Origin: Dyadobacter flavalbus
GTDB taxonomy: Bacteria > Bacteroidota > Bacteroidia > Cytophagales > Spirosomataceae
Assembly (NCBI RefSeq): GCF_006149045.1
Contig: NZ_VBSN01000022.1
Span: 1 to 64,000 of the forward strand
Reading direction: 5' to 3'
DNA length: 64,000 nt
Of this stretch, positions 7,134-16,502 are shown piece by piece. Both the position numbers and the translations under genes were made by a program. A model generated the notes under the pieces. That model worked only from the letters and a program-made list of their open reading frames with translations. It had not been told where the DNA came from and ran no database searches. Positions within the stretch are counted from its first letter, which is position 1. Each line of letters starts with the position of its first letter.

Positions 7134-9034
7134 TGCAACGTGCCTTTTTCGTTATTTTGCTTGCAAGTCTGATTATTTCAAACCGGATCATCGCGCAGGA
7201 AGCGCCATTGTCAAAAAAAGCGCGTGAAAATTACGAAAAGGCGCAAAAAGCATGGCAGGGACGGCAGCTTCCGGAAGCGATTGCTCTTTTTGAAAAAGTA
7301 CTCGAACAGGAGCCGGATAGCTATGACACGCATCTGAGGCTTGGCCAGATTTACGAGCTTCAGAAAAATCAGGATCTTACAAAAAAGCACTATTCGGCTG
7401 CCGTTCAGCTGAAACCTGCTTCTCCGCAATCCGCGGCTGCATTCCACTGGCTTGGCCGCTATCATTTTGATTCGGAAAGGTACGATTCCGCGCAGGTTTA
7501 TTTTGAAAAGTCAATTGCGCTTTTTCCTGTAAAATCAAGTCTTTCCAGATTGACGGAGAAATTGATCGCCTCATCAAAGTTTGCCCGGAATGCCGTTAAA
7601 AACCCTTTGAGCATACAAAAAGTCTCGCTTGGCGACACAATCAACTTTCTGCATACGCAATATTTTCCTGTTGCAACCGCGGATGATGAAACGCTTATTT
7701 TTACCGGACTTACCGAAAACCGGGATGAAAATATTTACATAGCGCACCGCAGGCAAAACGGCTGGGATGTGCCGGAAGAAATTTCAAGCGCCATTAATAC
7801 CACCAATAATGAAGGAACATGCAGCGTTTCCGCCGACGGCAGAACGCTTGTGTTCACAGCCTGCAACCGCCAGGACGGCTACGGAAGCTGCGACCTTTAC
7901 ATTTCCAGAAAAGAAGGCAAGGAATGGAGTGCGCCGCTGAACCTCGGCCAGAACGTAAATTCAAGAGACTGGGAATCACAGCCTTCTCTTTCGGCAGACG
8001 GACATACGCTTTATTTTGCTTCCGACCGCAAAGGCGGAATCGGGAAAAGAGATATCTGGGTTACGACACTGGATGCCAGAAAAGAGTGGACGGAGCCGAA
8101 AAACCTGGGCACGGCAATTAATTCTGCCGATGACGAAAATGCGCCGTTTATTCATGCCAACGGACGGACTTTGTTTTATGCTTCCAACGGCTTTCCGGGC
8201 ATGGGCGGACTGGATATTTTTATGTCGCAGCAAATGGATACAGTCTGGTCGCAGGCTGTAAATATCGGCTATCCGATCAATACGGTTTCGGATCAGGTCG
8301 GATTGTTCATTGCTTCGGACGGGCAGAAGGCGTATTATACGGATGACAATTCGGATAAAAAAAGCGGCCGTTCGCTGATTTATACCTTTAAATTGCCGGA
8401 AACGATCCAGAAACAGATTGTGCCGGCACGCTATGCAAAAGGAAAGGTTTTTGACAAAAAAACCTCGGCACCACTTTCGACTGACATTGACCTTTATGAT
8501 CTGAAAACGCAGCAGAAAGTCGGCGCATTTACATCCGACAGCAAAAACGGATCTTTCCTGACTGTCCTGAACAGTGGCGGCGAATATGCATTTTACGTTT
8601 CCAAAGCTGGCTATCTTTTTAAAAGCCTGACTTTTACAGTCAGTGACACTACTTCTTATGTTAATCTGGACATTCCGTTGGAACCAATTGAAAAAGACCG
8701 CGCCGAAGTGCTCAATAATATATTTTTCAAAACCGGAGCATACGAGCTGGATGAAAAATCAAAAGTCGAGCTGAAAAAAATGGCTGATTTTTTGACAGAC
8801 AACAAAACGGTTCAGATTGAAATTTCCGGACACACGGACGATGTTGGCTCGGATACCGAAAATATGGAACTTTCCAGAAGACGGGCGCAGTCCGTACAAC
8901 AATATTTACAACAGTCGGGAATTGCGGCAGAAAGGATTCTGGCCAAAGGTTATGGCGAAACAAAGCCGGTAGCGCCTAACGACTCACAGGAAAACCGTCA
9001 GAAAAACAGAAGAATTGAATGGCGCATTCGCTGA
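7133..9034 (+). CDS. OmpA-family outer-membrane protein with TPR and PD40 beta-propeller
   Basis: The 633-residue protein starts at the ATG at 7133, where MQRAFFVILLASLIISNR is a Sec signal peptide ending near IIAQ. TPR-like helices follow (residues about 25-140: YEKAQKAWQGRQLPEAIALF). Next come at least four PD40/WD40-like propeller blades (SADGRTLVFTA, SADGHTLYFASDR, HANGRTLFYASNG, SDGQKAYYTDD), a carboxypeptidase-regulatory-like domain (about 430-510) and a C-terminal OmpA domain (about 520-633). The last carries the peptidoglycan-binding motif ISGHTDDVGS...NMELSRRRAQSV. It probably anchors the outer membrane to the cell wall; paralogues of this layout are common in Bacteroidota. The start shares one base with the queE stop. 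Confidence 0.88.
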   Translation: MQRAFFVILLASLIISNRIIAQEAPLSKKARENYEKAQKAWQGRQLPEAIALFEKVLEQEPDSYDTHLRLGQIYELQKNQDLTKKHYSAAVQLKPASPQSAAAFHWLGRYHFDSERYDSAQVYFEKSIALFPVKSSLSRLTEKLIASSKFARNAVKNPLSIQKVSLGDTINFLHTQYFPVATADDETLIFTGLTENRDENIYIAHRRQNGWDVPEEISSAINTTNNEGTCSVSADGRTLVFTACNRQDGYGSCDLYISRKEGKEWSAPLNLGQNVNSRDWESQPSLSADGHTLYFASDRKGGIGKRDIWVTTLDARKEWTEPKNLGTAINSADDENAPFIHANGRTLFYASNGFPGMGGLDIFMSQQMDTVWSQAVNIGYPINTVSDQVGLFIASDGQKAYYTDDNSDKKSGRSLIYTFKLPETIQKQIVPARYAKGKVFDKKTSAPLSTDIDLYDLKTQQKVGAFTSDSKNGSFLTVLNSGGEYAFYVSKAGYLFKSLTFTVSDTTSYVNLDIPLEPIEKDRAEVLNNIFFKTGAYELDEKSKVELKKMADFLTDNKTVQIEISGHTDDVGSDTENMELSRRRAQSVQQYLQQSGIAAERILAKGYGETKPVAPNDSQENRQKNRRIEWRIR

Positions 9035-9213
9035 ACCGATTTGCATAAAGAGCTGAAATTTCGCACTTTTGTCCATGACGTATTGTTGTATATGACGAGC
9101 ACAATCATTGTATTGCTTCGGTAAAAATCCTGTTCAATGCCTGATTCTGACCCTCATTTTTTTAAAACACAGGTTTACAACATACGTCGTTAACAATTAG
9201 TATTTATAATAAC

Positions 9214-10176
9214 ATGACATCTGAAAAAGTTTCTTGTTTGATTATCGGCTCCGGCCCTGCCGGATATACAGCTGCTATATATGCTTCACGCGCCGGACTG
9301 AACCCGGTTTTGTACCAGGGCGCACAGCCGGGCGGTCAGCTCACCATTACGACGGAAGTTGACAATTATCCAGGCTATCCCGACGGCATAACAGGGCCTG
9401 AAATGATGATGAATTTCGAAAAGCAGGCAAAGCGCTTCGGAACGGATATCCGTTATGGTATGGCTACGGAAGTGGATTTTACATGCTATCCGCTGAAAGT
9501 AATCATTGACAACAAACATGAAATAACCGCCGATGCCGTTATTGTTTCGACAGGTGCTTCGGCCAAATGGCTGGGCATTGAAGGAGAAGACCGTCTGAAC
9601 GGACGCGGCGTTTCGGCGTGTGCAGTTTGTGACGGGTTCTTTTTCCGCGGACAGGATGTTGTCGTTGTAGGTGCAGGCGATACTGCTGCCGAAGAAGCAA
9701 GTTATCTTGCAAAACTGGCACGTAAAGTTTATCTGCTTGTTCGCCGTGACGAAATGAGGGCTTCCAAAATCATGCAGAAACGGGTGGAAATGCTGCCGAA
9801 CATCGAAATTCTCTGGAATACGGAAACGGTAAAACTGAACGGCGACGAAGGTCTGGAATCGGTGCTGGTTAAAAATACAAAAACCGGTGAAGAGCAGCTT
9901 TTGAACGCAACCGGATTTTTTGTTGCCATCGGACATAAACCGAATACCGAAATCTTCAAAGGATACCTGAACATGGACGAAACCGGCTACATTCAAACTG
10001 TAAAAGGAAGTGCATGTACCAATATAAAAGGTGTTTTTGCCTGCGGCGATGCACAGGACAATGTTTACAGACAAGCCATTACGGCTGCCGGAACGGGCTG
10101 TATGGCTGCGCTTGACGCAGAAAGATTTTTAATGGAGCGTGAAGTCGAAATTCTTGCAGAAGAAGCTGCGGCCTAA
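9214..10176 (+). CDS. trxB: Thioredoxin-disulfide reductase
   Basis: This NADPH-dependent flavoprotein reduces thioredoxin in the cytoplasm. At 320 residues it has the usual length. FAD-binding GSGPAGYTAAIYASRAGL lies at the N-terminus, the redox-active pair is in ACAVCDGFF, the NADPH-binding site is VVVGAGDTAAEEA, and the second FAD motif is GVFACGDAQD near the C-terminus. It is followed by a strong inverted repeat (10200-10240) and stands alone on the plus strand. Confidence 0.96.
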   Translation: MTSEKVSCLIIGSGPAGYTAAIYASRAGLNPVLYQGAQPGGQLTITTEVDNYPGYPDGITGPEMMMNFEKQAKRFGTDIRYGMATEVDFTCYPLKVIIDNKHEITADAVIVSTGASAKWLGIEGEDRLNGRGVSACAVCDGFFFRGQDVVVVGAGDTAAEEASYLAKLARKVYLLVRRDEMRASKIMQKRVEMLPNIEILWNTETVKLNGDEGLESVLVKNTKTGEEQLLNATGFFVAIGHKPNTEIFKGYLNMDETGYIQTVKGSACTNIKGVFACGDAQDNVYRQAITAAGTGCMAALDAERFLMEREVEILAEEAAA

Positions 10177-10199
10177 CAAAATACCGGAATCAATAATTT

Positions 10200-10240
10200 A
10201 TCAGACTGTACGGCTTGTTTTATGAACCGTACAGTCTGAT
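10200..10240 (+). terminator. Hairpin after trxB, probable terminator
   Basis: Arms ATCAGACTGTACGG (10200-10213) and CCGTACAGTCTGAT (10227-10240) match perfectly over 14 bp with a 13-bp loop. Only a short T run follows. Confidence 0.6.
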
Positions 10241-10255
10241 CCAGTTTTACAACCT

Positions 10256-11335
10256 ATGATGAAAATAAAGCTTATTGTAAGTTTGCTAATGATCGTGTGT
10301 TTGATCTCCCGGAACACGCAAGCGCAAGAGCGAGGAAAATTCAAGAAAAATCCGAAAATAAACCAGTCCGGAAACAACGCCAACGAAGGACCTACAAGAA
10401 TTGCAACGCCCCAGCCCGAAGACGAATATCAGGTCGAAACATCCAATTTGAAATTCCAGAGCCAGTTTGAACCTGTAAAACCATTGAATCCGCTAGTCAG
10501 CGAGGATACGACGACCATTGACGAAGGTGAAACCGAAGTAGTGGAAGTTGTGGATTCCCTGCTTGTCGCCGATGAATGGGTAAAAGCAGCTGAATACTAC
10601 GTAATCTGGGATGCCCGCACCATTAATCCGTATGGCCTGAGCCCGCTTGAATTTGATGAGCCCGTTGACCTTACCTTATATGATGAAGCTGCCAAGCGTA
10701 TGTGGAGTACGCCGCTGGCTGTAACCAAACCTACTTCCCAGTTCGGATACAGATGGGGAAGATGGCACAATGGCAGCGACCTTGACCTTGAAACCGGCGA
10801 TACGGTCCGTTCCACTTACGACGGAATGGTTCGCATTGTAGCATGGGACGGAAGCGGATACGGCCGTTTTGTAGTTGTAAGGCATTATAATGGCCTTGAA
10901 ACACTTTACGGGCATTTATCAAAGCAACTTGTTGAATCCGGTCAGATTGTAAAAGCAGGCGAAGTAATCGGGCTTGGCGGAAACACAGGCCGCAGTACAG
11001 GCTCGCATCTTCATTATGAAAACCGTTACGAAGGAAACCCGTTCGATCCGAGACATATTTTTGACTGGGACAATAAAATGATCCGCTCGGACCATTTTCT
11101 TTTAACCAGCAATGTATGGGGCCATCTTCGGGGAAAATCCAACAAAAGTGAATTTGAATCCGGCGATGCAGCGCCAGTCTCTGTATCGCGCTCCATTTTA
11201 CATAAAGTACGTTCCGGCGATACACTTTCCTCCATTGCAGGAAAATACGGCGTCAGCATTTCTTCCATTGCACGCAGAAACCGTATGTCAAGCCGTTCGA
11301 CATTAAGAATCGGACAGAAGCTCCGCATTAAATAA
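10256..11335 (+). CDS. Secreted M23 peptidase with C-terminal LysM domain
   Basis: The 359-residue protein has a Sec signal (MMKIKLIVSLLMIVCLISRN ending near TQAQ), then a disordered acidic linker. An M23 (LytM/lysostaphin) metallopeptidase domain spans about residues 160-265. Zinc ligands can be read in WHNGSDLD and in GSHLHYENRY. A LysM peptidoglycan-binding domain lies at about 313-358 (HKVRSGDTLSSIAGKYGVSI). It likely cuts peptide crosslinks in the cell wall, or regulates such cutting, in the periplasm. It is five bases upstream of bshB1, so the two may share a transcript, although the functions are unrelated. Confidence 0.9.
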   Translation: MMKIKLIVSLLMIVCLISRNTQAQERGKFKKNPKINQSGNNANEGPTRIATPQPEDEYQVETSNLKFQSQFEPVKPLNPLVSEDTTTIDEGETEVVEVVDSLLVADEWVKAAEYYVIWDARTINPYGLSPLEFDEPVDLTLYDEAAKRMWSTPLAVTKPTSQFGYRWGRWHNGSDLDLETGDTVRSTYDGMVRIVAWDGSGYGRFVVVRHYNGLETLYGHLSKQLVESGQIVKAGEVIGLGGNTGRSTGSHLHYENRYEGNPFDPRHIFDWDNKMIRSDHFLLTSNVWGHLRGKSNKSEFESGDAAPVSVSRSILHKVRSGDTLSSIAGKYGVSISSIARRNRMSSRSTLRIGQKLRIK

Positions 11336-11340
11336 TCATT

Positions 11341-12069
11341 ATGAAACTAGATATTCTTGCCATAACCGCGCATCCCGACGATGTGGAGCTATGCTGCGCC
11401 GGAACTTTGCTGTCACAGATTGCACTCGGCAAAAAAGTAGGTATTGTGGATCTTACACGCGGTGAACTGGGCACAAGAGGAACGCCGGAAGGAAGATTGC
11501 AGGAAGCACAGAACGCCGCAAAAATCCTGAATGTACAGGTAAGAGACAATGTGGGGCTTGCAGACGGCTTCTTTGCCAATAATGAAGCACATCAGAAAGC
11601 CATCATTCCGTTTATACGTAAATACCAGCCGGATATTGTCATCACCAATGCAGTCGACGACCGGCATCCGGATCACGGAAGAGGCGGCAAACTTGTTTCA
11701 GACAGCTGTTTTTATTCCGGTTTGCGAATGGTCAAAACCTTTGATGAACAGGGAAATGAACAGGAAGCATGGCGCCCGAAACAGGTTTTTCATACGGTGC
11801 AGGACCGTTATGTTTCTCCAGATTTCATTGTTGATATTACAGCATTTCACGAGCAGAAACTGGAAGCAATCCGTGCATTTAAAAGTCAGTTTCATGTACC
11901 GGAATATACAGGAGAAGGCGAACCTCAGAGCTATATTTCCACACCGGAATTCCTGGAATTCGTGATAGCACGCGCAAGGGAAATGGGCCATGCAATCGGT
12001 GCGACGTTCGGTGAAGGTTTCACGACAGCACGGAAACTCGGCGTGAGAGATTTATCGGTGTTCATTTAA
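11341..12069 (+). CDS. bshB1: Bacillithiol biosynthesis deacetylase BshB1
   Basis: This PIG-L/LmbE-fold zinc deacetylase removes the acetyl group from GlcNAc-malate, the second step of bacillithiol synthesis. The 242-residue protein shows the zinc motif AHPDDVELCCAG at residues 9-20, DLTRGELGTRGTPEGR, and HPDHGRGGKL with the third ligand. These wordings are characteristic of the Bacteroidota BshB1 group. It starts five bases after the M23 peptidase stop. No other bsh genes are in the window. Confidence 0.93.
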   Translation: MKLDILAITAHPDDVELCCAGTLLSQIALGKKVGIVDLTRGELGTRGTPEGRLQEAQNAAKILNVQVRDNVGLADGFFANNEAHQKAIIPFIRKYQPDIVITNAVDDRHPDHGRGGKLVSDSCFYSGLRMVKTFDEQGNEQEAWRPKQVFHTVQDRYVSPDFIVDITAFHEQKLEAIRAFKSQFHVPEYTGEGEPQSYISTPEFLEFVIARAREMGHAIGATFGEGFTTARKLGVRDLSVFI

Positions 12070-12158
12070 TTTTTTCTTCAACGATATTGTTATTAAAAAG
12101 CCAAGCAATTCAACTTTTGCCTGCTGCAATTCGTATATAGGAAAAAACAAATAGGAAC

Positions 12159-12728
12159 ATGATGAAAAGAGCAATTGCATTGCTGCTGTCGGGTGTATTT
12201 ACATGCTTTCTGCAAAGTTGCTACGGGCAGACTTCACCGGCCGGGCAAAATGAGAAAAAAAGTACGGAATACTCTCACACCGATACCGAGCCGGTAAATA
12301 AAAGCAACAAGGACTGGCAAAAAATACTTTCGCCGGAAGTGTATGAAGTGGCACGCCTGAAAGGAACCGAAAGGCCTTTTACCAGTAAATATGAGCATTC
12401 CAAAGAAGTAGGAACATTCTATTGCGCCGTTTGCGGCAATGCACTTTTTAAAAGTGACGCCAAATATGAAAGCGGCTGCGGCTGGCCGAGCTTCTTTGAA
12501 CCGATCAGCAAAAAATCCATCATTGAAGCAGCTGACAACAGTTACGGGATGCGGAGAACCGAGGTAATGTGCGGAAGATGCAAATCGCATCTTGGCCATG
12601 TATTTGATGACGGACCGCCGCCAACCGGCCTGCGTTATTGTATCAACGGCGTTGTACTGGATTTCGAAAAGGCCAAAACGGCCGAAAAGACTTACAACAA
12701 CAAGAAAAATTCAAACAGCGGCAGTTAA
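12159..12728 (+). CDS. msrB: Peptide-methionine (R)-S-oxide reductase, exported lipoprotein form
   Basis: MsrB reduces methionine-R-sulfoxide in proteins. The 189-residue protein starts with a lipoprotein signal (MMKRAIALLLSGVFTCFLQS-C) and a short linker, so it should sit on the periplasmic side of a membrane. The SelR domain covers about residues 48-170. Zinc pairs CAVCG and CGRCKSHLGHVFDDGP are present, as is the catalytic cysteine in GLRYCINGVVLDF. All catalytic elements look intact. A hairpin at 12810-12840 follows. Confidence 0.93.
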   Translation: MMKRAIALLLSGVFTCFLQSCYGQTSPAGQNEKKSTEYSHTDTEPVNKSNKDWQKILSPEVYEVARLKGTERPFTSKYEHSKEVGTFYCAVCGNALFKSDAKYESGCGWPSFFEPISKKSIIEAADNSYGMRRTEVMCGRCKSHLGHVFDDGPPPTGLRYCINGVVLDFEKAKTAEKTYNNKKNSNSGS

Positions 12729-12809
12729 CTTGTTTAGGATAGCTTTTGGCGATCAGCTTTAAGCAACAAGCATTAGCTTTGAGTTAGTAAGAAAACGACT
12801 ATTTGAAAG

Positions 12810-12846
12810 TGCCATATCCGGAAATAATTCCGGTTGTGGCATTTTT
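12810..12846 (+). terminator. Rho-independent terminator after msrB
   Basis: TGCCATATCCGGAA pairs imperfectly with TTCCGGTTGTGGCA, followed by TTTTTATTTT. It is well placed 80 bp after msrB. Confidence 0.7.
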
Positions 12847-12861
12847 ATTTTCTACAAAAAA

Positions 12862-12924
12862 ACATTTTACATTTTACATTTTACATTTTACATTTTACAT
12901 TTTACATTTTACATTTTACATTTT
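12862..12924. repeat. Heptanucleotide microsatellite, nine ACATTTT units
   Basis: Nine uninterrupted ACATTTT copies run from 12862 to 12924. Degenerate ACCTTTC copies continue to about 12940 inside the end of the pseudouridine synthase gene. The array touches the stop codon of that minus-strand gene and follows the msrB terminator. Tandem 7-mers of this kind change length easily by slippage. Confidence 0.9.
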
Positions 12925-13624
12925 ACCTTTCACCTTTCACAAAAAACCCCAGCATTTCCAGCATCTTTTCAAACTCCAGCTGATAATCGGCATGGATCAG
13001 AACAGGTTCCTGCGATAAAGGATGAACAAATTCCAGTTCAGCCGCATGCAGCAGCATCGTTGTCATCTGCAGTTCTTTCTTGAAATACCGGTTTTGTTTA
13101 TTGCATCCATATGGCCGGTCACCGATAATCGGATGAAAAATATGCGCCATATGCTTTCTTAACTGATGCATGCGTCCGGTCAAAGGTTTCAGTTCTATAA
13201 GTGAATAACGCGAAGTTGCATGTTTGCCGATTTTAAAAGGTACTTCTACCCTTTTCAGTGTTGTGTAAGCCGTAAAAGCTTCCTGAACAGTGCCGTCTTC
13301 TTTTTTCAATGCATAATCTATTTCTCCGCTGTCTTCTGTAAAACCCCTGAGTATGGCATGATACTTTTTTTTCACCGCGCCTTCCATAAACAGCTTCTGC
13401 ATCGTACTGTTAACTGCTTCATTCAATGCAAATAACAATACACCGGCCGTTTTCCTGTCCAGACGATGAACGGGAAATACTTTCCGGCCCAACTGGTCGC
13501 GCAGCAGCTGAACAGCGAACATTTCCGCATCGGCTGCGATCAATGACCGGTGCACAAGCAGGCCATGCGGTTTGTTTACCGCTACAAGGTTGAGATCCTG
13601 ATAGATAACCTGAAGCGTAGAAAT
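12923..13624 (-). CDS. RluA/TruC-family pseudouridine synthase, start codon unclear
   Basis: The catalytic motif HRLDRKTAGVLLF (Asp nucleophile) and the downstream GRMHQLRKHMAHIFHPIIGD identify an RluA-type RNA pseudouridine synthase, probably acting on tRNA or rRNA. The first conventional in-frame start is GTG at 13555. Family-like sequence continues upstream of it (VIYQDLNLVAVNKPHGLLVH). The open frame extends to the TAA at 13667-13669 with no ATG, GTG or TTG. I therefore set a provisional ATT start at 13624; other non-standard starts, or an earlier mutation, are possible. The 3' end abuts the ACATTTT microsatellite. Confidence 0.75.
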   Translation of the reverse strand: MSTLQVIYQDLNLVAVNKPHGLLVHRSLIAADAEMFAVQLLRDQLGRKVFPVHRLDRKTAGVLLFALNEAVNSTMQKLFMEGAVKKKYHAILRGFTEDSGEIDYALKKEDGTVQEAFTAYTTLKRVEVPFKIGKHATSRYSLIELKPLTGRMHQLRKHMAHIFHPIIGDRPYGCNKQNRYFKKELQMTTMLLHAAELEFVHPLSQEPVLIHADYQLEFEKMLEMLGFFVKGER

Positions 13625-13775
13625 AGTGTTAAGTAATACTGGACTTTCGATGACTTTATTAATTATTTATTTGTAATCATTTCAATTTTAAACAACGATT
13701 TGTTTCTATCTTGAACGCTTTCACAAACCTCATTCTAACTTTTGTCTTATTAACCTACTTATTTTTTAATTCGTT

Positions 13776-15590
13776 ATGAAATTTAAACTTTTACTTTTTA
13801 CCCTGTTTGTAAACTGCTCCTATTTAAAAGCCCAGAACTGCTCCACGGATTATGTCTTAACAAGTCAGCAAAGTATCGACGATTTTCCCAAAACTCCGGA
13901 TTGCGCCATTGGAAACCTGAAAATTTCCGGAGCCGACATTACGAATCTGGACGGACTTTCAGGAATCAAGGAAATCAATGGATACCTGGATATCAGCATC
14001 AATCCGCTGCTCACGAATGTAAACGGATTATCCGGACTTACCAAAGTATCGGGCTACATTGAAATAAGCAACAACAAGTCTCTCGTCAGTCTGGCCGGAC
14101 TGGAATCATTGGCGATTGCAGGAAACAGCATCAAGCTGGCAAACAATGCCGCACTCAAGAGCATTTCGGCCCTGAGTAAACTCACAACAATCAAAAGTTC
14201 TCTTGAGATCAGCAAAAATGATGTTCTTCCAAACCTCAACGGATTCGGTGCACTTGCACAGGTATTTGGCTACGTTGAAATTTCACAGAATCCGTTGCTT
14301 ACGAGCCTCTCCGGACTTGAATCCCTGCAGATGGTCGGAGGCAATCTGAGAATTGCAGAAAACAATGTACTGAAAAGCTTTTCGTCACTCGACTCTCTTA
14401 CCAACATTAACGGCTTCCTGGAAATCAGCAACAATGCTGTTCTTAAAAACATGCAGGGTTTGTCCCGGCTTTCCAAAGTTCTTGGCTATATCAATATCAA
14501 CAACAACCCGCTCTTGGTTGACTTATCGGGACTTGAATCGCTGACTTCCGCAGGCGGCAATCTCCGGATTGCAGCAAATGATGCGCTGAAAAGTATTGCT
14601 TCGCTGCAGAAACTTACAACTATAAACGGGCTGCTTTCCATTGGACGCAATGCTTCATTGCCCGACCTCCACGGACTGGAAGGCATCAACGCCATCAACA
14701 GTGCTGTTGCCATTGCAGCTAATGACAGCTTGAAAAATCTGGACGGATTGAGCGGAGTAACTTACATCGGCGGGTTCGTTTACATCGGAAGAAATCCAGC
14801 TCTGACCAGCCTGGCAGGATTGAACAAGCTGACTACAATTTCCGGATATCTGAATATTGAAGACAACGATGCATTAACGAACCTTGCCGGCCTTGACAAT
14901 ATCAATAATTCCTCCATTGAATTTCTGCAGATCAAGGATAATGACCAGCTAGCCATTTGCGGTGTCAAAAGCATCTGCCAGTTCCTTACTTCCGGCACCA
15001 ATTATAATCTGGAAGGCAACGCGCCGGGCTGCGCTTCGCAGACAGAAGTGGCAAGTTCTTCATCATGTCAGACTGCATTGCCTGTCGATCTTGTAAGTTT
15101 TACGGGGAAAAGTTCGGTAGAAGGCAATATTGTTTCGTGGCAAACGGCATCGGAAACAAATAATGCAGGATTTTTACTCGAGAAAAGCAGCGACGCGCGG
15201 ACTTTTGAAGAACTAGCCTTTTTGAAAGGTCAGGGAAATTCCAGACAACTGTATCATTACAGGTTTGCAGACCCGAATCCATTTGAAATTACCTATTACA
15301 GGCTGAGGCAAACTGATCTTGACAATGCAATTACTTATTCCCGGATTATTTCTGTCAAACAGAACGCTGCGCAGCATGCCGTAAAAATATTCCCGAACCC
15401 TGCAAACGGTGAGCTTTTTATAGAAGCTGAAAACAGGAACCTTGCATACAGTATCAGAAACAATAACGGTATTACAGTAAAAGAAGCTGCCGTACTTCCA
15501 GCCAAACCGCTGGATACCAGCGAACTTGAAAACGGATTATATCTGATAACAATCGGAAGCGAAGTATTCAGGGTAATTATCAGCAACTGA
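13776..15590 (+). CDS. T9SS-secreted leucine-rich-repeat-like surface protein
   Basis: The 604-residue protein has a Sec signal (MKFKLLLFTLFVNCSYLKAQ). About a dozen degenerate repeats of the type L.GL..L..I.G.L.I..N..L follow between residues 35 and 400, as in receptor L-domain/leucine-rich proteins. A beta-sandwich region typical of T9SS cargo comes next (LVSFTGKSSVEGNIVSWQTA...YYRLRQTD). It ends in a type-A sorting domain (KIFPNPANGELFIEAENRN ... GLYLITIGSE). It should be exported through the T9SS and displayed or released. Its ligand is unknown. Confidence 0.85.
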   Translation: MKFKLLLFTLFVNCSYLKAQNCSTDYVLTSQQSIDDFPKTPDCAIGNLKISGADITNLDGLSGIKEINGYLDISINPLLTNVNGLSGLTKVSGYIEISNNKSLVSLAGLESLAIAGNSIKLANNAALKSISALSKLTTIKSSLEISKNDVLPNLNGFGALAQVFGYVEISQNPLLTSLSGLESLQMVGGNLRIAENNVLKSFSSLDSLTNINGFLEISNNAVLKNMQGLSRLSKVLGYININNNPLLVDLSGLESLTSAGGNLRIAANDALKSIASLQKLTTINGLLSIGRNASLPDLHGLEGINAINSAVAIAANDSLKNLDGLSGVTYIGGFVYIGRNPALTSLAGLNKLTTISGYLNIEDNDALTNLAGLDNINNSSIEFLQIKDNDQLAICGVKSICQFLTSGTNYNLEGNAPGCASQTEVASSSSCQTALPVDLVSFTGKSSVEGNIVSWQTASETNNAGFLLEKSSDARTFEELAFLKGQGNSRQLYHYRFADPNPFEITYYRLRQTDLDNAITYSRIISVKQNAAQHAVKIFPNPANGELFIEAENRNLAYSIRNNNGITVKEAAVLPAKPLDTSELENGLYLITIGSEVFRVIISN

Positions 15591-15607
15591 TAAATTCATG
15601 CATTCGG

Positions 15608-15651
15608 CCGGATACGACAGGAATCAGCTTTTCCTGTTGTATCTGATCCGG
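15608..15651. terminator. Imperfect hairpin between convergent genes
   Basis: CCGGATACGACAGGAA (15608-15623) pairs with TTCCTGTTGTATC...TCCGG (15631-15651). It overlaps the last codons of the DUF1361 gene and could terminate both convergent genes. Confidence 0.4.
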
Positions 15652-16343
15652 AAGCGGACAATTACCCAAAGTACAAGGTATAATATGCCCAGCAGCACAC
15701 CAATTTCCATACTGAAAACCAACGCTGTACGATCCACCGCACTTTCCAGCAGATTCTTCAGGATCAATCGCGGGTCATGGATAATATCCCAGCTGTTCAT
15801 TCGCCTGACCCTTCCAAGGTATACGCCAAAACCCGCAAGCGGCAAACTTGCCAAAAGGAAAGTATTACTTGTTACACGATTGAAAACGCGCCGCCAGGAA
15901 CGGTGGATCCAGTACAATGAAACAAGGCCATTGAACAGACTGACTTCTGCATAGAAAAACAGCATAATGACATCATGCCACGTAAGGTCCCGTTCATAAT
16001 CGACGGTCAGATGCGCGAGATCCGTGATCATGTAAGGCGCATTGGGAAAAAAAGCCAGCCATACAACACTCAGCAGAATGAGTACAACAGGAATTTTGCC
16101 AAAACGCTTTGTAAAGTTATCTGCAAAAAAAGCAATGATCAGCGGAATCCAGCTTAGGAATAAATTCCAGTCCATTGAAAAATCAACGGGGGAATTAAAC
16201 AAAATACGGATAAGATGAAAAAATACAGCAACGAAGCTTAACAGTAACAGCAGTAACAGCGAAAACAATCCTTCCATTGAAATGATGGCAGGATCTGATA
16301 CGCTAAACTTGTGATTTCTTATCCAATCTATCAAACGATCCAA
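15624..16343 (-). CDS. DUF1361 family integral membrane protein
   Basis: The 239-residue protein has about six hydrophobic helices (for example LLLLLLLSFVAVFFHLI, LVSLYWIH, ALVFSMEIGVLLGILYLVLW). It carries the family signature WLAFFPNAPYMITDLAHLTV. The biochemical role of this family is unknown. It stands alone and converges on the LRR protein gene. The ATG at 16343 is the natural start. Confidence 0.8.
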   Translation of the reverse strand: MDRLIDWIRNHKFSVSDPAIISMEGLFSLLLLLLLSFVAVFFHLIRILFNSPVDFSMDWNLFLSWIPLIIAFFADNFTKRFGKIPVVLILLSVVWLAFFPNAPYMITDLAHLTVDYERDLTWHDVIMLFFYAEVSLFNGLVSLYWIHRSWRRVFNRVTSNTFLLASLPLAGFGVYLGRVRRMNSWDIIHDPRLILKNLLESAVDRTALVFSMEIGVLLGILYLVLWVIVRFRIRYNRKS

Positions 16344-16502
16344 TAGTACTTCATTTTAGTTCATGCATGACGGCTTAAAATGCAAAGCAAATGAAAATAA
16401 AAAAACGCATACCAGACCTATATCCTAACGAATAATTGACACAGGTGTAATTTCAATATCTCCCTGATTGGTGCTGCTTACGTCTGACAAACTCTGACGG
16501 GG

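Noticed and set aside
9286..10074. 262-codon minus-strand frame opposite trxB
   Set aside because: Shadow of the strongly conserved trxB gene; no protein-like motif.
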